A stretch of 64,000 nucleotides of DNA from Loktanella atrilutea (GTDB lineage Bacteria; Pseudomonadota; Alphaproteobacteria; Rhodobacterales; Rhodobacteraceae). Below, piece after piece: positions 44,709 to 53,797 of the stretch. The translations under genes and the position numbers were made by a program. The DNA is taken from the NCBI RefSeq assembly GCF_900128995.1, contig NZ_FQUE01000001.1, positions 186,001 through 250,000 on the forward strand, written 5' to 3'. How positions within the stretch are numbered: the stretch's first letter is position 1; each line of letters opens with the position of its first letter. Below the pieces are notes generated by a model. It had not been told where the DNA came from and did no database searches. It worked only from the letters and a program-made list of their open reading frames with translations.

Positions 44709-45464
44709 TCAGATGACGATCTTGCCGTCGATGTAATTCCGTGCCGCCGGATGGCGGGGCGCGGGAAAGAAGTCGGCGGCGGCGGCATGCTCTGCCACGC
44801 GACCGCCGTGCAGGAACACGACGTCGTCGGCCAGCCGCCGCGCCTGTCCCGTATCGTGTGTGACGAAGACGATCCTGACGCCGCGGTCGCGCGCCGCCTG
44901 CACGATCCGCTCGATCGTCAGGACCGAGGCGGGATCGAGGCTGGCGGTGGGTTCGTCGAGGAACAGCACCTCCGGATCGATGGCCAGGGCGCGGGCCAGC
45001 GCCAGCCGCTGCGCCTCGCCCCCAGAAAGCAGGCGGGCGGGCTGCTGCGCCTTGTGCGCCAGCCCGACATGATCCAGCAGCGTCGCGGTGCGGCCGCGGT
45101 CCTTGCCCCGCGCCTTCAGCACGAAGTCGAGATTCCCGGCGGCGGAGCGGCGCAACAGCACCGGGGTCTGGAACACCAGCGCCTGCCGTCGGGTGACGGC
45201 GGCGGTGTCCTGACCCTGCCAGTCGATCTGGCCGGCCGTCGGCTGGATCAGGCCGTGCAGAAGTTTCAGCAGCAGGGTCTTGCCGGCGCCGTTGGCCCCC
45301 ATGACGACGGTGCAGCCGGTGCGCCCAAGGTCGAGGTCGAGACCGTCGAGCACTGTGGTGGCGCCACGCAGCAGCGTCAGGCCGCGGACCCGCAGAGGCA
45401 GCAGCGGCGCCATCTGGGCGGGCGCTGCCGCCGCCCGGGCGGTGAAGGCTGCGACATCAGACAT
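44709..45464 (-). CDS. tupC: Tungstate ABC transporter ATP-binding protein
   Basis: A 251-residue ATPase energising tungstate import. Walker A is in VVMGANGAGKTLLLKL near residue 53, LLSGGEAQRLALARALA near 143 is the ABC signature, and VLFLDEPTASLDP the Walker B; the H-loop is FVTHD. The start overlaps the tupB stop by eight bases and tupA follows directly, so the three genes form one operon. The first ~25 residues are Ala-rich and extra to the core domain. Confidence 0.9.
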   Translation of the reverse strand: MSDVAAFTARAAAAPAQMAPLLPLRVRGLTLLRGATTVLDGLDLDLGRTGCTVVMGANGAGKTLLLKLLHGLIQPTAGQIDWQGQDTAAVTRRQALVFQTPVLLRRSAAGNLDFVLKARGKDRGRTATLLDHVGLAHKAQQPARLLSGGEAQRLALARALAIDPEVLFLDEPTASLDPASVLTIERIVQAARDRGVRIVFVTHDTGQARRLADDVVFLHGGRVAEHAAAADFFPAPRHPAARNYIDGKIVI

Positions 45465-46164
45465 GGGCGTGGCGTGCTGCGGTCAGACGCACGGACTGCA
45501 CGGCGGCGTTCACCCCCAGCGCGATGAAAAGCAGGATCAGACCCAGCGCGAGGGCGAGGGCGAGGTCGCCCTTTGACGTTTCCAGCGCGATGGCGGTGGT
45601 CATGACGCGGGTCAGGTGATCGATGTTGCCGCCGACGATGATGACCGCACCGACCTCGGCCACCGCGCGGCCGAAGCCCGCGAGGCCGACGGTCAGCAGC
45701 GCGTAGCGTCCGTCCCACAGCAGGGCCTGGACCGCCTGCACCCGGCTGAGGCAGAGGGAGCGGAACTGCTCGGCGTATTCGGTGTGCAAATCCTCCAGCA
45801 CCTGACGTGACAGGGCGGCGACGATCGGCGTGATCAGAAGCGTCTGCGCGACGATCATCGCGGTGGGCGTGTAGAGGAGCCCGAGAAACCCCAACGGCCC
45901 GGCGCGCGACAGCTGCAGGTAGACCAGCAGGCCGACCACGACGGGCGGCAGCCCCATCAGGGCGTTCATCACGATCAGGACGACGCTGCGCCCGCGGAAC
46001 CGGGCGATCGCGACGAGAGCGCCGACAGGCAAGCCGAGGAGGCAGGCCACGGCGGTGGCCGTCAGGCTGACGCGGAGCGACAGCAGGACGATCTGCAGCA
46101 GATCCCGGTCGCCGGACAGCACGAGGGACAGGGCCAGACCGAAGGCATCGCCGATGCTGTGCAA
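45457..46164 (-). CDS. tupB: Tungstate ABC transporter permease
   Basis: A 235-residue inner-membrane permease with about five or six helices. The EAA-type loop is seen in LCLSRVQAVQALLWDGRYAL near residue 155, and GFGRAVAEVGAVIIVGGNID fits the tungstate/molybdate permease group. The start is TTG 46164, picked because GGAGGG lies five bases upstream; upstream codons in frame have no homology. It is the first gene of tupB-tupC-tupA and the HTH regulator, all on the minus strand. Confidence 0.88.
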   Translation of the reverse strand: MHSIGDAFGLALSLVLSGDRDLLQIVLLSLRVSLTATAVACLLGLPVGALVAIARFRGRSVVLIVMNALMGLPPVVVGLLVYLQLSRAGPLGFLGLLYTPTAMIVAQTLLITPIVAALSRQVLEDLHTEYAEQFRSLCLSRVQAVQALLWDGRYALLTVGLAGFGRAVAEVGAVIIVGGNIDHLTRVMTTAIALETSKGDLALALALGLILLFIALGVNAAVQSVRLTAARHAHV

Positions 46165-46320
46165 GATTTCCCTCCATCTGCAAAATTTACGCCGTCTTGC
46201 ATGCTTTTCATCTCGGTGATCGATTTGCAAGGTTCATGCGGCCCTGAACACGGGAGTGGCGTCCAGTGCGGGGACGGCCAACTTAATCGAAGGGGGGCGG
46301 TGATTTTTGCGCGGCGGTGC

Positions 46321-46349
46321 TTGACGGGGCAGGGGGGCTTGCATAGAAG
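46321..46349 (+). promoter_or_regulatory. Promoter for the tRNA-Asp pair
   Basis: TTGACG at 46321-46326, a 17-base spacer and TAGAAG at 46344-46349 lie about 38 bases ahead of the first tRNA-Asp. Both spacing and -35 are near consensus, and the distance suits a tRNA leader. Confidence 0.6.
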
Positions 46350-46386
46350 CGCGACACGTTCGGTGCAGACGCCGGACGGGTCAAGG

Positions 46387-46463
46387 GCGGTTGTAGCTCA
46401 GTTGGTTAGAGTACCGGCCTGTCACGCCGGGGGTCGCGGGTTCGAGCCCCGTCAACCGCGCCA
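46387..46463 (+). tRNA. tRNA-Asp (anticodon GTC), copy 1
   Basis: A 77-base gene with the acceptor stem GCGGTTG/CAACCGC, discriminator G and encoded CCA. The D arm is AGCTCAGTTGGTTAGAG, the anticodon stem CCGGC/GCCGG holds loop CTGTCAC with GTC at 46421-46423, and the T arm is GGGTTCGAGCCCC. It is identical to the copy 112 bases downstream. Confidence 0.97.
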
Positions 46464-46498
46464 TTGACCCTGTTCCGTCTGCCACGTCGTTGAAATGC

Positions 46499-46575
46499 GC
46501 GGTTGTAGCTCAGTTGGTTAGAGTACCGGCCTGTCACGCCGGGGGTCGCGGGTTCGAGCCCCGTCAACCGCGCCA
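46499..46575 (+). tRNA. tRNA-Asp (anticodon GTC), copy 2
   Basis: Identical in all 77 bases to the first tRNA-Asp, with anticodon GTC at 46533-46535 and encoded CCA. The 35-base spacer between the copies has no promoter, so both probably come from one transcript. Confidence 0.97.
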
Positions 46576-46633
46576 TTTCACCCTTTTCGCCGACATCGCC
46601 GGCCGTAACCGATTTTTCCAGAAAAATCGGAGC

Positions 46634-46696
46634 GGGGGGCCAGCCCCCCATCCGACACGTCGGATTCCCCCCGAGGTATTTCTGACGAGAAGAAGG
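46634..46696 (+). repeat. Rhodobacterales-type intergenic element, copy B
   Basis: The fullest copy: GGGGGGC-CA-GCCCCCC hairpin (46634-46649), then the palindrome TCCGACACGTCGGA, then CCCCCCGAGGTATTTCTGAC and GAGAAGAAGG. It lies between the tRNA pair and the convergent M20 peptidase gene and could act as a bidirectional terminator. Confidence 0.6.
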
Positions 46697-46732
46697 AAGG
46701 GCGCGGCGCGTGGGGATGCGCCGCGCAGGTGG

Positions 46733-48127
46733 TTACGCGGTCATCGCGTGCAGGATGCGGGCCCAGCTGCGGGTGCCCTTGTGGAACGATGACAGGTCGT
46801 ATTTTTCGTTCGGGGAGTGGATCTGGTCGTCGTCCTTGCCGAAGCCAATCAGCATCGCGTCCATGTCGAGATATTGCTTGAAGTAGGCCGCGATCGGGAT
46901 CGAGCCGCCGCAGCCGACGTAGGCCGCCGCGTTGGGCCATTCGTCCGACAATGCGGTCCGCGCCTGTGCGAAGGCCGGGTGGGTCGTCGCCATCTGGCCC
47001 GCGGCAGAGGCGCCGTGGCTGTGGAATTCCACCCGGCAGTCGGTGGGAATCATGTCCCGGACCATCTTGCGGAAGCTCTCGCGGATGGCGTGGGGGTCCT
47101 GAGTGCCCACGAGGCGAAAGCTGATCTTGGCGCGGGCCTCGGCGGGCAGGACGGTCTTGAAGCCGTCGCCGGTGTAGCCCGCCGTCATGCCGTTCACCTC
47201 GCAGGTGGGGCGGGACCAGATCATCTCGAGCGGGCGGCGGCCCTGTTCGCCGGCGGGAAGCTTCAGGCCGACCTCGCCCAGAAAGGCCTCGGCGTCGAAT
47301 TTCAGGTCGTCCCAGCTGGCGGCAAGCTCGTTCGAGAGTTCCGGCACGCCGTCGTAGAAGCCCGGCACGGTGATGCGGCCGGTGTCGTCGTGCAGGCTGG
47401 CGATGACTTTCGCCAGCACCCGGGCAGGGTTCATCGCGATGCCGCCGTACATGCCCGAATGCAGGTCCTTTGACGGGCCGTGGATCGTCAGCTCTTCGCC
47501 CAGCAGGCCGCGCAGCTGAGTAATGATGGCGGGGGTGCTGTCGCCGTAGAGGCCGGTGTCGCAGATCAGGGCGATGTCGGCCTTCAGGATGTCGGCGTTG
47601 TCCTTGAGGAAGGGGATCAGCGAGGGGGAGCCTGATTCCTCTTCGCCCTCGCAGAAGATGGTGATGTTGGCAGGCAGCGTGCCATGGACCGCCTTCCAGG
47701 CGCGGCAGGCCTCGATGAAGGTCATCAGCTGACCCTTGTCGTCGGAGGCGCCACGGCCGCGGATGACGCGGCCCTTGGGCGTATCTTCCAGTTGCGGGTC
47801 GAAGGGGTCGCGGTCCCAGAGGTTCAGGGGATCGACGGGTTGCACGTCGTAATGGCCGTAGAACAGGATGTTCGGGCCGTCGCCGCCCGAATGGGCGACG
47901 ACCATCGGGTGCCCGGTGGTCGCGTGCTTTTGCGTATCGAAGCCGATGGACTGCAGGTCGGCCACCAGCCAATCGGCGGCGCGGTCGCAATCCGCCTTGT
48001 AGGCGCGATCGGTGGAGATCGAGGGGATGCGCAGCAGGTTCAGCAGCCGGTCGGTGGAGGCGTCGAGGTCGGCATCGATCCGGTCCAGCACGGGGGCGAG
48101 GGTGGCGTCGGTCACGGTGTCGGTCAT
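46733..48127 (-). CDS. M20 family metallopeptidase (dipeptidase)
   Basis: A 464-residue zinc exopeptidase, cytosolic, of the M20/carnosinase-like group. Metal sites: ILFYGHYDVQPVDP near residue 85 (His, Asp), GRGASDDKGQLM near 122, and FCEGEEESGSP near 155 (catalytic Glu pair). The lid/dimer domain spans ~195-350, and the C-terminal His is in QIHSPNEKYDL near 440. GYTGDGFKTVLPAEARAKIS is typical. It probably cleaves dipeptides or N-acyl amino acids. The start is ATG 48127. Confidence 0.92.
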   Translation of the reverse strand: MTDTVTDATLAPVLDRIDADLDASTDRLLNLLRIPSISTDRAYKADCDRAADWLVADLQSIGFDTQKHATTGHPMVVAHSGGDGPNILFYGHYDVQPVDPLNLWDRDPFDPQLEDTPKGRVIRGRGASDDKGQLMTFIEACRAWKAVHGTLPANITIFCEGEEESGSPSLIPFLKDNADILKADIALICDTGLYGDSTPAIITQLRGLLGEELTIHGPSKDLHSGMYGGIAMNPARVLAKVIASLHDDTGRITVPGFYDGVPELSNELAASWDDLKFDAEAFLGEVGLKLPAGEQGRRPLEMIWSRPTCEVNGMTAGYTGDGFKTVLPAEARAKISFRLVGTQDPHAIRESFRKMVRDMIPTDCRVEFHSHGASAAGQMATTHPAFAQARTALSDEWPNAAAYVGCGGSIPIAAYFKQYLDMDAMLIGFGKDDDQIHSPNEKYDLSSFHKGTRSWARILHAMTA

Positions 48128-48190
48128 GGGGGGGCAGGGCCTTGGCGTTGGAATGGGTTGCGCCGAGACTCTGCCCCTTTCGCAGGGAGG

Positions 48191-48808
48191 TCAAGCGGCG
48201 GGGAAAATGCCGATGATCTGACCGCTGTGCGCGGCGTTCTTCGCCTCGTCGATCAGGGCCACCGCGTAATCCTCCGCCGAGATCTCGCCCGGGCCGCCGG
48301 GGACGGTGCGGTCGCTGATGCGGTAGGTGCCGGTACGGTTTCCGGGCTGGATCATGAAGGGCGGCGTGGCGAAGGTGAGGTCAAGCGCGGACGGCGCAAG
48401 GATGGTGTCGTAGGCGCGGCGCATGGACTTCGCCTCGTCCGCATAGGCCTCTGGCAGGGTGTCGGCCACCGGGGTGCCGTCGGGCAGGTCGAGGGACCCC
48501 GCGCCGCCGACCATGATCAGGCGGGTGTCGCCCAAGCCATCCACGAGGGCCTGCGCGTAGGCGTCGGTCTCGCTGTATGGATCATCGGTCTTGCGGGCGG
48601 AGGCGGCGGCGATCACCACGTCCTGCCCCGCGACGGCCGCGCGCAGGGCCTCTGCGTCATGCAGGTCGAGCGCCAGCGGTGCCACCGTGTCGGCGGCCGG
48701 TGCGTCGCCGTGGCGCGAGGCGGCGGTGACGTGGTGGCCCCGGGATGCGGCCTCTGCCGTGATACGGCTGCCGATCATGCCGGTGGCGCCGAGGATCAGG
48801 ATCTTCAT
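48191..48808 (-). CDS. NAD(P)-binding Rossmann protein (atypical SDR)
   Basis: A 205-residue atypical short-chain protein with [20 protein letters not shown] at the start (GATGMIG cofactor loop), then ASRHGD where Arg suits NADP. It lacks the Tyr-x-x-x-Lys catalytic pair, like the NmrA/YtfG-type and flavin reductase-like members. The end [18 protein letters not shown] is characteristic. It is divergent from an HxlR-type regulator, a pairing seen for quinone or redox stress genes. Confidence 0.87.
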   Translation of the reverse strand: MKILILGATGMIGSRITAEAASRGHHVTAASRHGDAPAADTVAPLALDLHDAEALRAAVAGQDVVIAAASARKTDDPYSETDAYAQALVDGLGDTRLIMVGGAGSLDLPDGTPVADTLPEAYADEAKSMRRAYDTILAPSALDLTFATPPFMIQPGNRTGTYRISDRTVPGGPGEISAEDYAVALIDEAKNAAHSGQIIGIFPAA

Positions 48809-48912
48809 GGATGAACTCCGTCTTGCAGTTACTGATGGGAAGCAGGTATAGGATCGTGCCTGCCGGCGGAAGACGCACGGCGGATGCACATGCTTACACC
48901 GAAGGAAGCGCC

Positions 48913-49275
48913 ATGCCTGCCCGCCACGCCGCCCGACATGCCTGTCCGATCCGCGATGTCCTTGACCGGGTGGGCGATGCATGGTCGGTCCTGGTGCTGG
49001 CGGAGCTGGAGAAGGAGCCCTGCCGGTTCAATGCGCTGGGCCGGGTCATCGAGGGTATCAGCCCGCGCATGCTGGCGGTCACCCTGCGCCATCTTGACCG
49101 CGATGGACTGGTTACGCGGAAGGTTCTGGACACCAAGCCGCCACAGGTCGAATACGCGATCACCGCACGCGGCCGGTCGCTGCACGGGGCGCTGGGCGGG
49201 CTGGTGGACTGGGCCGCGCGGCATCAGGACGACATCAACGCCAGCCGCCGGCGGTTTGATACGATGGTCGGGTAA
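48913..49275 (+). CDS. HxlR family transcriptional regulator
   Basis: A 120-residue winged-helix regulator starting MPARHAARHACPIRDVLDRV. The single Cys near residue 11 (ACPIRD) matches the conserved redox-sensing Cys of the HxlR/YodB/HypR group. The DNA-binding core follows: GDAWSVLVLAELEKEPCRFNAL, IEGISPRMLAVTLRHLDRDGLV and a wing VEYAITARG. The start is ATG 48913 after GAAGGA. It is divergent from the NAD(P)-binding gene and probably regulates that promoter. Confidence 0.9.
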   Translation: MPARHAARHACPIRDVLDRVGDAWSVLVLAELEKEPCRFNALGRVIEGISPRMLAVTLRHLDRDGLVTRKVLDTKPPQVEYAITARGRSLHGALGGLVDWAARHQDDINASRRRFDTMVG

Positions 49276-49408
49276 TCGGTCAGACCATGGTCGGGTGACA
49301 ACAGGTCGCGTGTTGATCGACAGTCGTTCTGCCTATATGGAAGGCAAATAAAAGATGCGTCCCCGCCTGCTGGTTGCCGAACGTGTCGCACTTTCGAAAG
49401 GACAATCG

Positions 49409-50632
49409 GTGAATTACGACGCAGCCCTCGGCACAGCCATTCAGCGCCTGCACGACGAGGGGCGGTATCGCACCTTCATCGACATCGAACGCACCCGCGG
49501 CCAGTTTCCCCACGCCATGTGGAACAGGCCCGACGGGTCGGCCACGCCAGTGACGGTCTGGTGCGGCAACGACTATCTGGGCATGGGGCAGCATCCGGTG
49601 GTGCTTGCGGCGATGCACGAGGCGCTGGATGCGACCGGTGCCGGGTCCGGCGGCACGCGCAACATTTCTGGCACCACGGTCTATCACAACCGGCTGGAGG
49701 CGGAGCTGGCCGATCTGCACGGCAAGGAAGCAGCTCTGCTGTTCAACAGCGCCTATGTCGCCAATGATGCGACGCTCAGCACGTTGCCGAAGCTGTTTCC
49801 GGGGCTCATCATCTATTCCGACGCGCTGAACCACGCCTCGATGATCGAGGGCGTGCGGCGCAACGGCGGTCTGAAGCGGGTCTTCCGTCACAACGATGCG
49901 GCCCATCTGCGAGAGCTCATGGCGGCCGACGATCCGGAGGCGCCGAAGCTGATCGCCTTCGAGTCGATCTATTCCATGGACGGCGACTTCGGCCCGATCG
50001 CGGCCTTCTGCGATCTGGCGGAAGAGTTCAACGCCCTGACCTATCTGGACGAGGTCCATGCGGTGGGCATGTACGGCCCGCGCGGCGGCGGCGTGGCGGA
50101 ACGCGACGGCCTGATGGGGCGCATCGACATCATCAACGGCACGCTGGCCAAGGCCTTCGGGGTGGTCGGTGGCTATATCGCGGCCTCTGCCCGGATGTGC
50201 GACGCGGTACGGTCCTATGCGCCCGGATTCATCTTCAGCTCGTCCCTGCCGCCGGCGGTGGCCGCGGGTGCGGCTGCCAGCGTGGCGCATCTGAAGACCG
50301 ATCAGGCCCTGCGCGACAAGCACCAGACTCAGGCAAAGATCCTGAAGCTGCGACTGAAGGGTCTGGGGCTGCCGATCATCGATCACGGGACGCATATCGT
50401 GCCGTTGATGGTAGGTGATCCCAAGCACACCAAGCTGATGTCCGACATGCTGCTGACCCAGTTCGGCATCTACGTGCAGCCGATCAACTTTCCCACCGTT
50501 CCGCGCGGGACGGAGCGTCTGCGCTTCACCCCCTCGCCGGTGCACGGGCCGAAGGAAATGGATCACCTTGTCGCGGCGCTGGACGATTTGTGGGCGCAAT
50601 GTGCGCTGAATCGCGCCGAAATGGCAGGCTAG
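49409..50632 (+). CDS. hemA: 5-aminolevulinate synthase
   Basis: PLP enzyme condensing glycine and succinyl-CoA to 5-aminolevulinate, the committed step of haem in alphaproteobacteria. The 407-residue protein starts at GTG 49409 as [20 protein letters not shown] after an AAAGGA site; the ATG 18 codons earlier lacks homology. [11 protein letters not shown] near residue 55, [12 protein letters not shown] near 81, [13 protein letters not shown] near 213, and the Schiff-base lysine in [14 protein letters not shown] near 248 are present. FIFSSSLPP is also conserved. Length is usual. Confidence 0.96.
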   Translation: MNYDAALGTAIQRLHDEGRYRTFIDIERTRGQFPHAMWNRPDGSATPVTVWCGNDYLGMGQHPVVLAAMHEALDATGAGSGGTRNISGTTVYHNRLEAELADLHGKEAALLFNSAYVANDATLSTLPKLFPGLIIYSDALNHASMIEGVRRNGGLKRVFRHNDAAHLRELMAADDPEAPKLIAFESIYSMDGDFGPIAAFCDLAEEFNALTYLDEVHAVGMYGPRGGGVAERDGLMGRIDIINGTLAKAFGVVGGYIAASARMCDAVRSYAPGFIFSSSLPPAVAAGAAASVAHLKTDQALRDKHQTQAKILKLRLKGLGLPIIDHGTHIVPLMVGDPKHTKLMSDMLLTQFGIYVQPINFPTVPRGTERLRFTPSPVHGPKEMDHLVAALDDLWAQCALNRAEMAG

Positions 50633-50649
50633 GGTTTCTGCATGTGCAT

Positions 50650-50665
50650 CACACGGTTCCGTGTG
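50650..50665. promoter_or_regulatory. Palindrome between hemA and the RodZ-like gene
   Basis: CACACGG-TT-CCGTGTG is a perfect 7-bp inverted repeat starting 18 bases after the hemA stop. It has no T tract. It may be an operator for the downstream gene or a weak terminator for hemA. Confidence 0.35.
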
Positions 50666-50760
50666 TTACGTCCTGATTTAATCAGTTCTTAAAAGGTGAT
50701 TCGACAAGTTCGGACGCTTTGGCTAGGCTGAATCAGGGGCAGGCACACGGCGGAACGACG

Positions 50761-51972
50761 ATGATCGGAAAGAGCTTTCGGCGCCAAAAGGCAGCTGAGG
50801 ACGTCGAGACCAAGGGTTTCGACGCCTTCGACATGCGCCTTGGCGACCTGATGCGCGGCGAGCGGGCGACGCTGGGCAAGAGCCTTCTGGACGTGCAGCG
50901 CGAGCTCAAGATCAAGGCCGCCTACATCGCCGCGATCGAGAATGCCGACCCCTCTGCTTTCGATACCCCCGGTTTCATCGCGGGCTACGTGCGGTCCTAT
51001 GCGCGCTATCTGCAGATGGACCCCGACTGGGCCTTCGACGTCTTCTGTCGCGAAAGCGGCTTCACCACGGCGCATGGCATGTCGGCTGCGGCCTCTTCTG
51101 CCAAGCCTGCACGGTTCGAGGCCAATCGCACGCCGATGGGCAAGGACATCTTCTCTGCCTCGGCGACGCCGTTCATTCCGCAGGGCGACGCGATGTTTTC
51201 CGGCATCCAGCCGGGCGCCGTAGGATCGGTCCTCGTGCTGGTCGCGCTGATCGGCGGGCTGGGCTACGGCGGCTGGTCCGTGCTGCAGGAAGTGCAGAAG
51301 GTCCGTCTGGCTCCCGTCGATCAGACGCCGGTGGTCCTGTCGGACCTCGATCCGCTGGCCGGCGCGTCGCAGGTGATCTCTGACGCCGAGGCGTCACCGG
51401 ATTTCGCGGCACCCACGCCGGAGGCGTTGGATCGCCTTTATCGCCCGCAGGCGCTGGACGTGCCGGTGATGGTGGCGCGCGATGCCCCGATTTCGACCCT
51501 GATGCCGACGGCCCCCAGCGCGCTGGGACTGGCGGGTGTCGATCATGGTCTCGCGCAGGCGGTCAACGATGCGGTCAAGCTGGCCGTCGACACCCCGCCG
51601 CCGGACACGCCCGCCGTGCAGGTCAGCGAAGGCCCGGTGCCCGAAGTGCAGCTGGTGGCCGTGCGCCCCGCCTGGGTGCGCGTGCGCGCCGCCGACAATT
51701 CGGTGATCTTCGAAGGGATCATGGATGCCGGCGACACCTTTGCCCTGCCAGCGACCGAGGAACCGGCGACCCTGCGCGTGGGCGAAAGCGGTGCCGTCTA
51801 TTTCGCCGTGAACGGTCAGCACTACGGGCCCGCCGGGCCCAACGGGCAGGTGACGTCGAACCTTGCCCTGTCGGCCGAGAATCTGACCACGAAATACGCG
51901 CTGGCCGATCTGGATCGGGACGGCGACCTGAAGGCAATCGTGAACGTGGCCGAGGCGGTCGTCACGGAATAG
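50761..51972 (+). CDS. RodZ-like helix-turn-helix membrane protein (DUF4115)
   Basis: A 403-residue bitopic protein. Residues ~25-105 form an N-terminal HTH_25-type domain (GERATLGKSLLDVQRELKIK, AYIAAIENADPSAF, PGFIAGYVRSYARYLQMDPD) as in RodZ, which links MreB to cell-wall synthesis. A single membrane helix lies at ~154-175 (VGSVLVLVALIGGLGYGGW). The periplasmic part is Pro/Ala-rich and ends with a DUF4115-like beta domain (WVRVRAADNSVIFEGIMDAGD). ATG 50761 is favoured over one 14 codons upstream. It precedes ispG, an arrangement common in many bacteria. Confidence 0.88.
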   Translation: MIGKSFRRQKAAEDVETKGFDAFDMRLGDLMRGERATLGKSLLDVQRELKIKAAYIAAIENADPSAFDTPGFIAGYVRSYARYLQMDPDWAFDVFCRESGFTTAHGMSAAASSAKPARFEANRTPMGKDIFSASATPFIPQGDAMFSGIQPGAVGSVLVLVALIGGLGYGGWSVLQEVQKVRLAPVDQTPVVLSDLDPLAGASQVISDAEASPDFAAPTPEALDRLYRPQALDVPVMVARDAPISTLMPTAPSALGLAGVDHGLAQAVNDAVKLAVDTPPPDTPAVQVSEGPVPEVQLVAVRPAWVRVRAADNSVIFEGIMDAGDTFALPATEEPATLRVGESGAVYFAVNGQHYGPAGPNGQVTSNLALSAENLTTKYALADLDRDGDLKAIVNVAEAVVTE

Positions 51973-52046
51973 CCATCTGACGGCGGTTGCCGGTCGGTCG
52001 CCGAGGTCTTAGGTTGAGGGCGTTGTCCTTACCGGAAGTCCGTCCC

Positions 52047-53186
52047 ATGTCGTCGCTGCATTCCATCCGTCCCTGGCGCCAGATCGACCGCAGGCCCAGC
52101 CGCAAGATCATGGTGGGCAATGTCCCCGTGGGCGGCGATGCGCCGATCTCTGTCCAGACCATGACCAACACGCTGACGACGGACGTGAAGGCCACGATCG
52201 CGCAGATCCAGGCGGCGGCGGATGCCGGAGCCGACATCGTGCGCGTCTCCGTCCCCGACGAGGCATCGTCCAGGGCGCTGAAGCAGATCGTGCCCGAGGT
52301 GAGCGTGCCGATCGTCGCGGACATCCACTTTCACTACCGGCGCGGGATCGAGGCGGCAGAGGCGGGGGCGGCCTGCCTGCGGATCAATCCCGGCAACATC
52401 GGCGACGAGAAGCGCGTGAAGGAGGTCATCAAGGCCGCCCGCGACAACAATTGTTCCATCCGGATCGGCGTGAACGCCGGGTCGCTGGAGCGGCACCTGC
52501 TGGACAAGTATGGCGAGCCGACACCGGACGCGATGGTCGAAAGCGGGATGGATCACATCAAGATCCTGCAGGATAATGATTTTCACGAGTTCAAGATCAG
52601 CTGCAAGGCGTCCGACGTCTTCATGGCCGCCGCCGCCTACCAGAAGTTGGGAGAACTGACCGACGCCCCGATCCACCTTGGCATCACAGAGGCGGGGGGC
52701 CTGATTTCCGGCACCGTGAAGTCCGCGATCGGCATGGGCAGCCTGCTGTGGATGGGGATCGGCGACACGATCCGCGTCAGCCTCTCCGCCGATCCGGTGC
52801 AAGAGGTCAAGATGGGCTTCGAGATCCTGAAGTCGCTGGGCCTGCGGCACCGGGGCGTGAACATCATTTCCTGCCCGTCCTGCGCGCGGCAGGGCTTCGA
52901 CGTGATCAAGACGGTCGAGATCCTCGAACAGCGGCTGGAGCACATCAAGACGCCGATGTCGCTGTCGATCATCGGCTGCGTGGTCAACGGACCGGGCGAG
53001 GCGCTGATGACCGACGTCGGCTTCACCGGGGGCGGCAACGGATCGGGCATGGTCTATCTGGCGGGCAAGCAAAGCCACAAGCTGGGTAACGGGGCGATGA
53101 TCGATCACATCGTCGAACAGGTCGAGGCGAAGGCGGCGGCGCTGGAGGCCGCGGTTGCAAAGACGCATGATCCCGAACCGGTCTGA
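52047..53186 (+). CDS. ispG: 4-hydroxy-3-methylbut-2-enyl-diphosphate synthase (IspG/GcpE)
   Basis: [4Fe-4S] enzyme of the MEP isoprenoid pathway, making HMBDP from cyclic MEcPP. The 379-residue protein starts [20 protein letters not shown]. The TIM-barrel part has [12 protein letters not shown] near residue 36 and [10 protein letters not shown] near 117. Cluster cysteines are in [12 protein letters not shown] near residue 275 and [10 protein letters not shown] near 312. Length is normal for the bacterial two-domain form. Confidence 0.96.
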   Translation: MSSLHSIRPWRQIDRRPSRKIMVGNVPVGGDAPISVQTMTNTLTTDVKATIAQIQAAADAGADIVRVSVPDEASSRALKQIVPEVSVPIVADIHFHYRRGIEAAEAGAACLRINPGNIGDEKRVKEVIKAARDNNCSIRIGVNAGSLERHLLDKYGEPTPDAMVESGMDHIKILQDNDFHEFKISCKASDVFMAAAAYQKLGELTDAPIHLGITEAGGLISGTVKSAIGMGSLLWMGIGDTIRVSLSADPVQEVKMGFEILKSLGLRHRGVNIISCPSCARQGFDVIKTVEILEQRLEHIKTPMSLSIIGCVVNGPGEALMTDVGFTGGGNGSGMVYLAGKQSHKLGNGAMIDHIVEQVEAKAAALEAAVAKTHDPEPV

Positions 53187-53257
53187 AGCCTCGGCGGCGG
53201 GCCGGGGGCACCGGCGCGCCGCCTCGGACGTCGGATGATCCGGCTGACCCTTACGAC

Positions 53258-53760
53258 ATGCGGGTCACCAATCGTGTCGATGCCTTCTTTCAGACCGCGA
53301 ATTACGTCCGCACGGCGAAGCTGACCCTGATCAGCATCGCCATCCTGCAGGTCTACGCGACACCTTTGCTGATCGGGATGATGGCAGCATGTAACGGCGC
53401 GATCTTCTGGCAATCGGTGCTGGTGAGGCGGATGCCGGACCGGGTCGGCGCACTGGGGCTGACGGTCGTGATCCTGCCCGACGCCGCGGCACTTCCGCCC
53501 GGGCCATACGTCTGCTTCACTGTCGAGGATGACAGCGCAGGGTTGCCGCCGGAGGTGCTGAGCCGCGTGTTTGAGCCCTATTTCACCACGAAAGCCGAGG
53601 GGCAGGGGGCGGGGATGGGCCTGTCCATGGCCCGCGGCTTTGCAGAGCAGAGTGGCGGATCGCTGGGCCTCCGGGCGCGGCCGGGCACGGGTGCCGTGGC
53701 GACCCTGATACTGCCGATGGCGACAGCGGCGGCGCTATCGTCCTGGGCGCGACAGGGGCG
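53258..53760 (+). pseudogene. Remnant of a sensor histidine kinase (ATPase domain only)
   Basis: An ATG frame whose residues ~85-162 match the C-terminal half of a HATPase_c domain: VEDDSAGLPPEVLSRVFEPYF (G1-like), then GQGAGMGLSMARGF (G2) and the RPGTGAVATLILP end. The upstream ~55 residues are partly hydrophobic and of no recognised family; the H box, DHp helices and N box are absent. The frame continues without stop antisense into the MBL gene to 54214, where it has no homology. I read it as a rearranged kinase fragment, probably not functional. Confidence 0.6.
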
Positions 53761-53797
53761 GCACCCGGCGCCGCCCCCGCGCATGTCGGTCCTTAGG

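Noticed and set aside
46387-46575. tRNA pair as an integration hotspot with an att duplication
   Set aside because: The two tRNA-Asp genes are complete and identical over their whole length with a 35-base spacer, so simple tandem gene duplication explains them; no island lies between.
46578-48194. 538-codon minus-strand frame overlapping the M20 peptidase
   Set aside because: Same strand, wrong frame; the M20 frame has every metal-binding motif.
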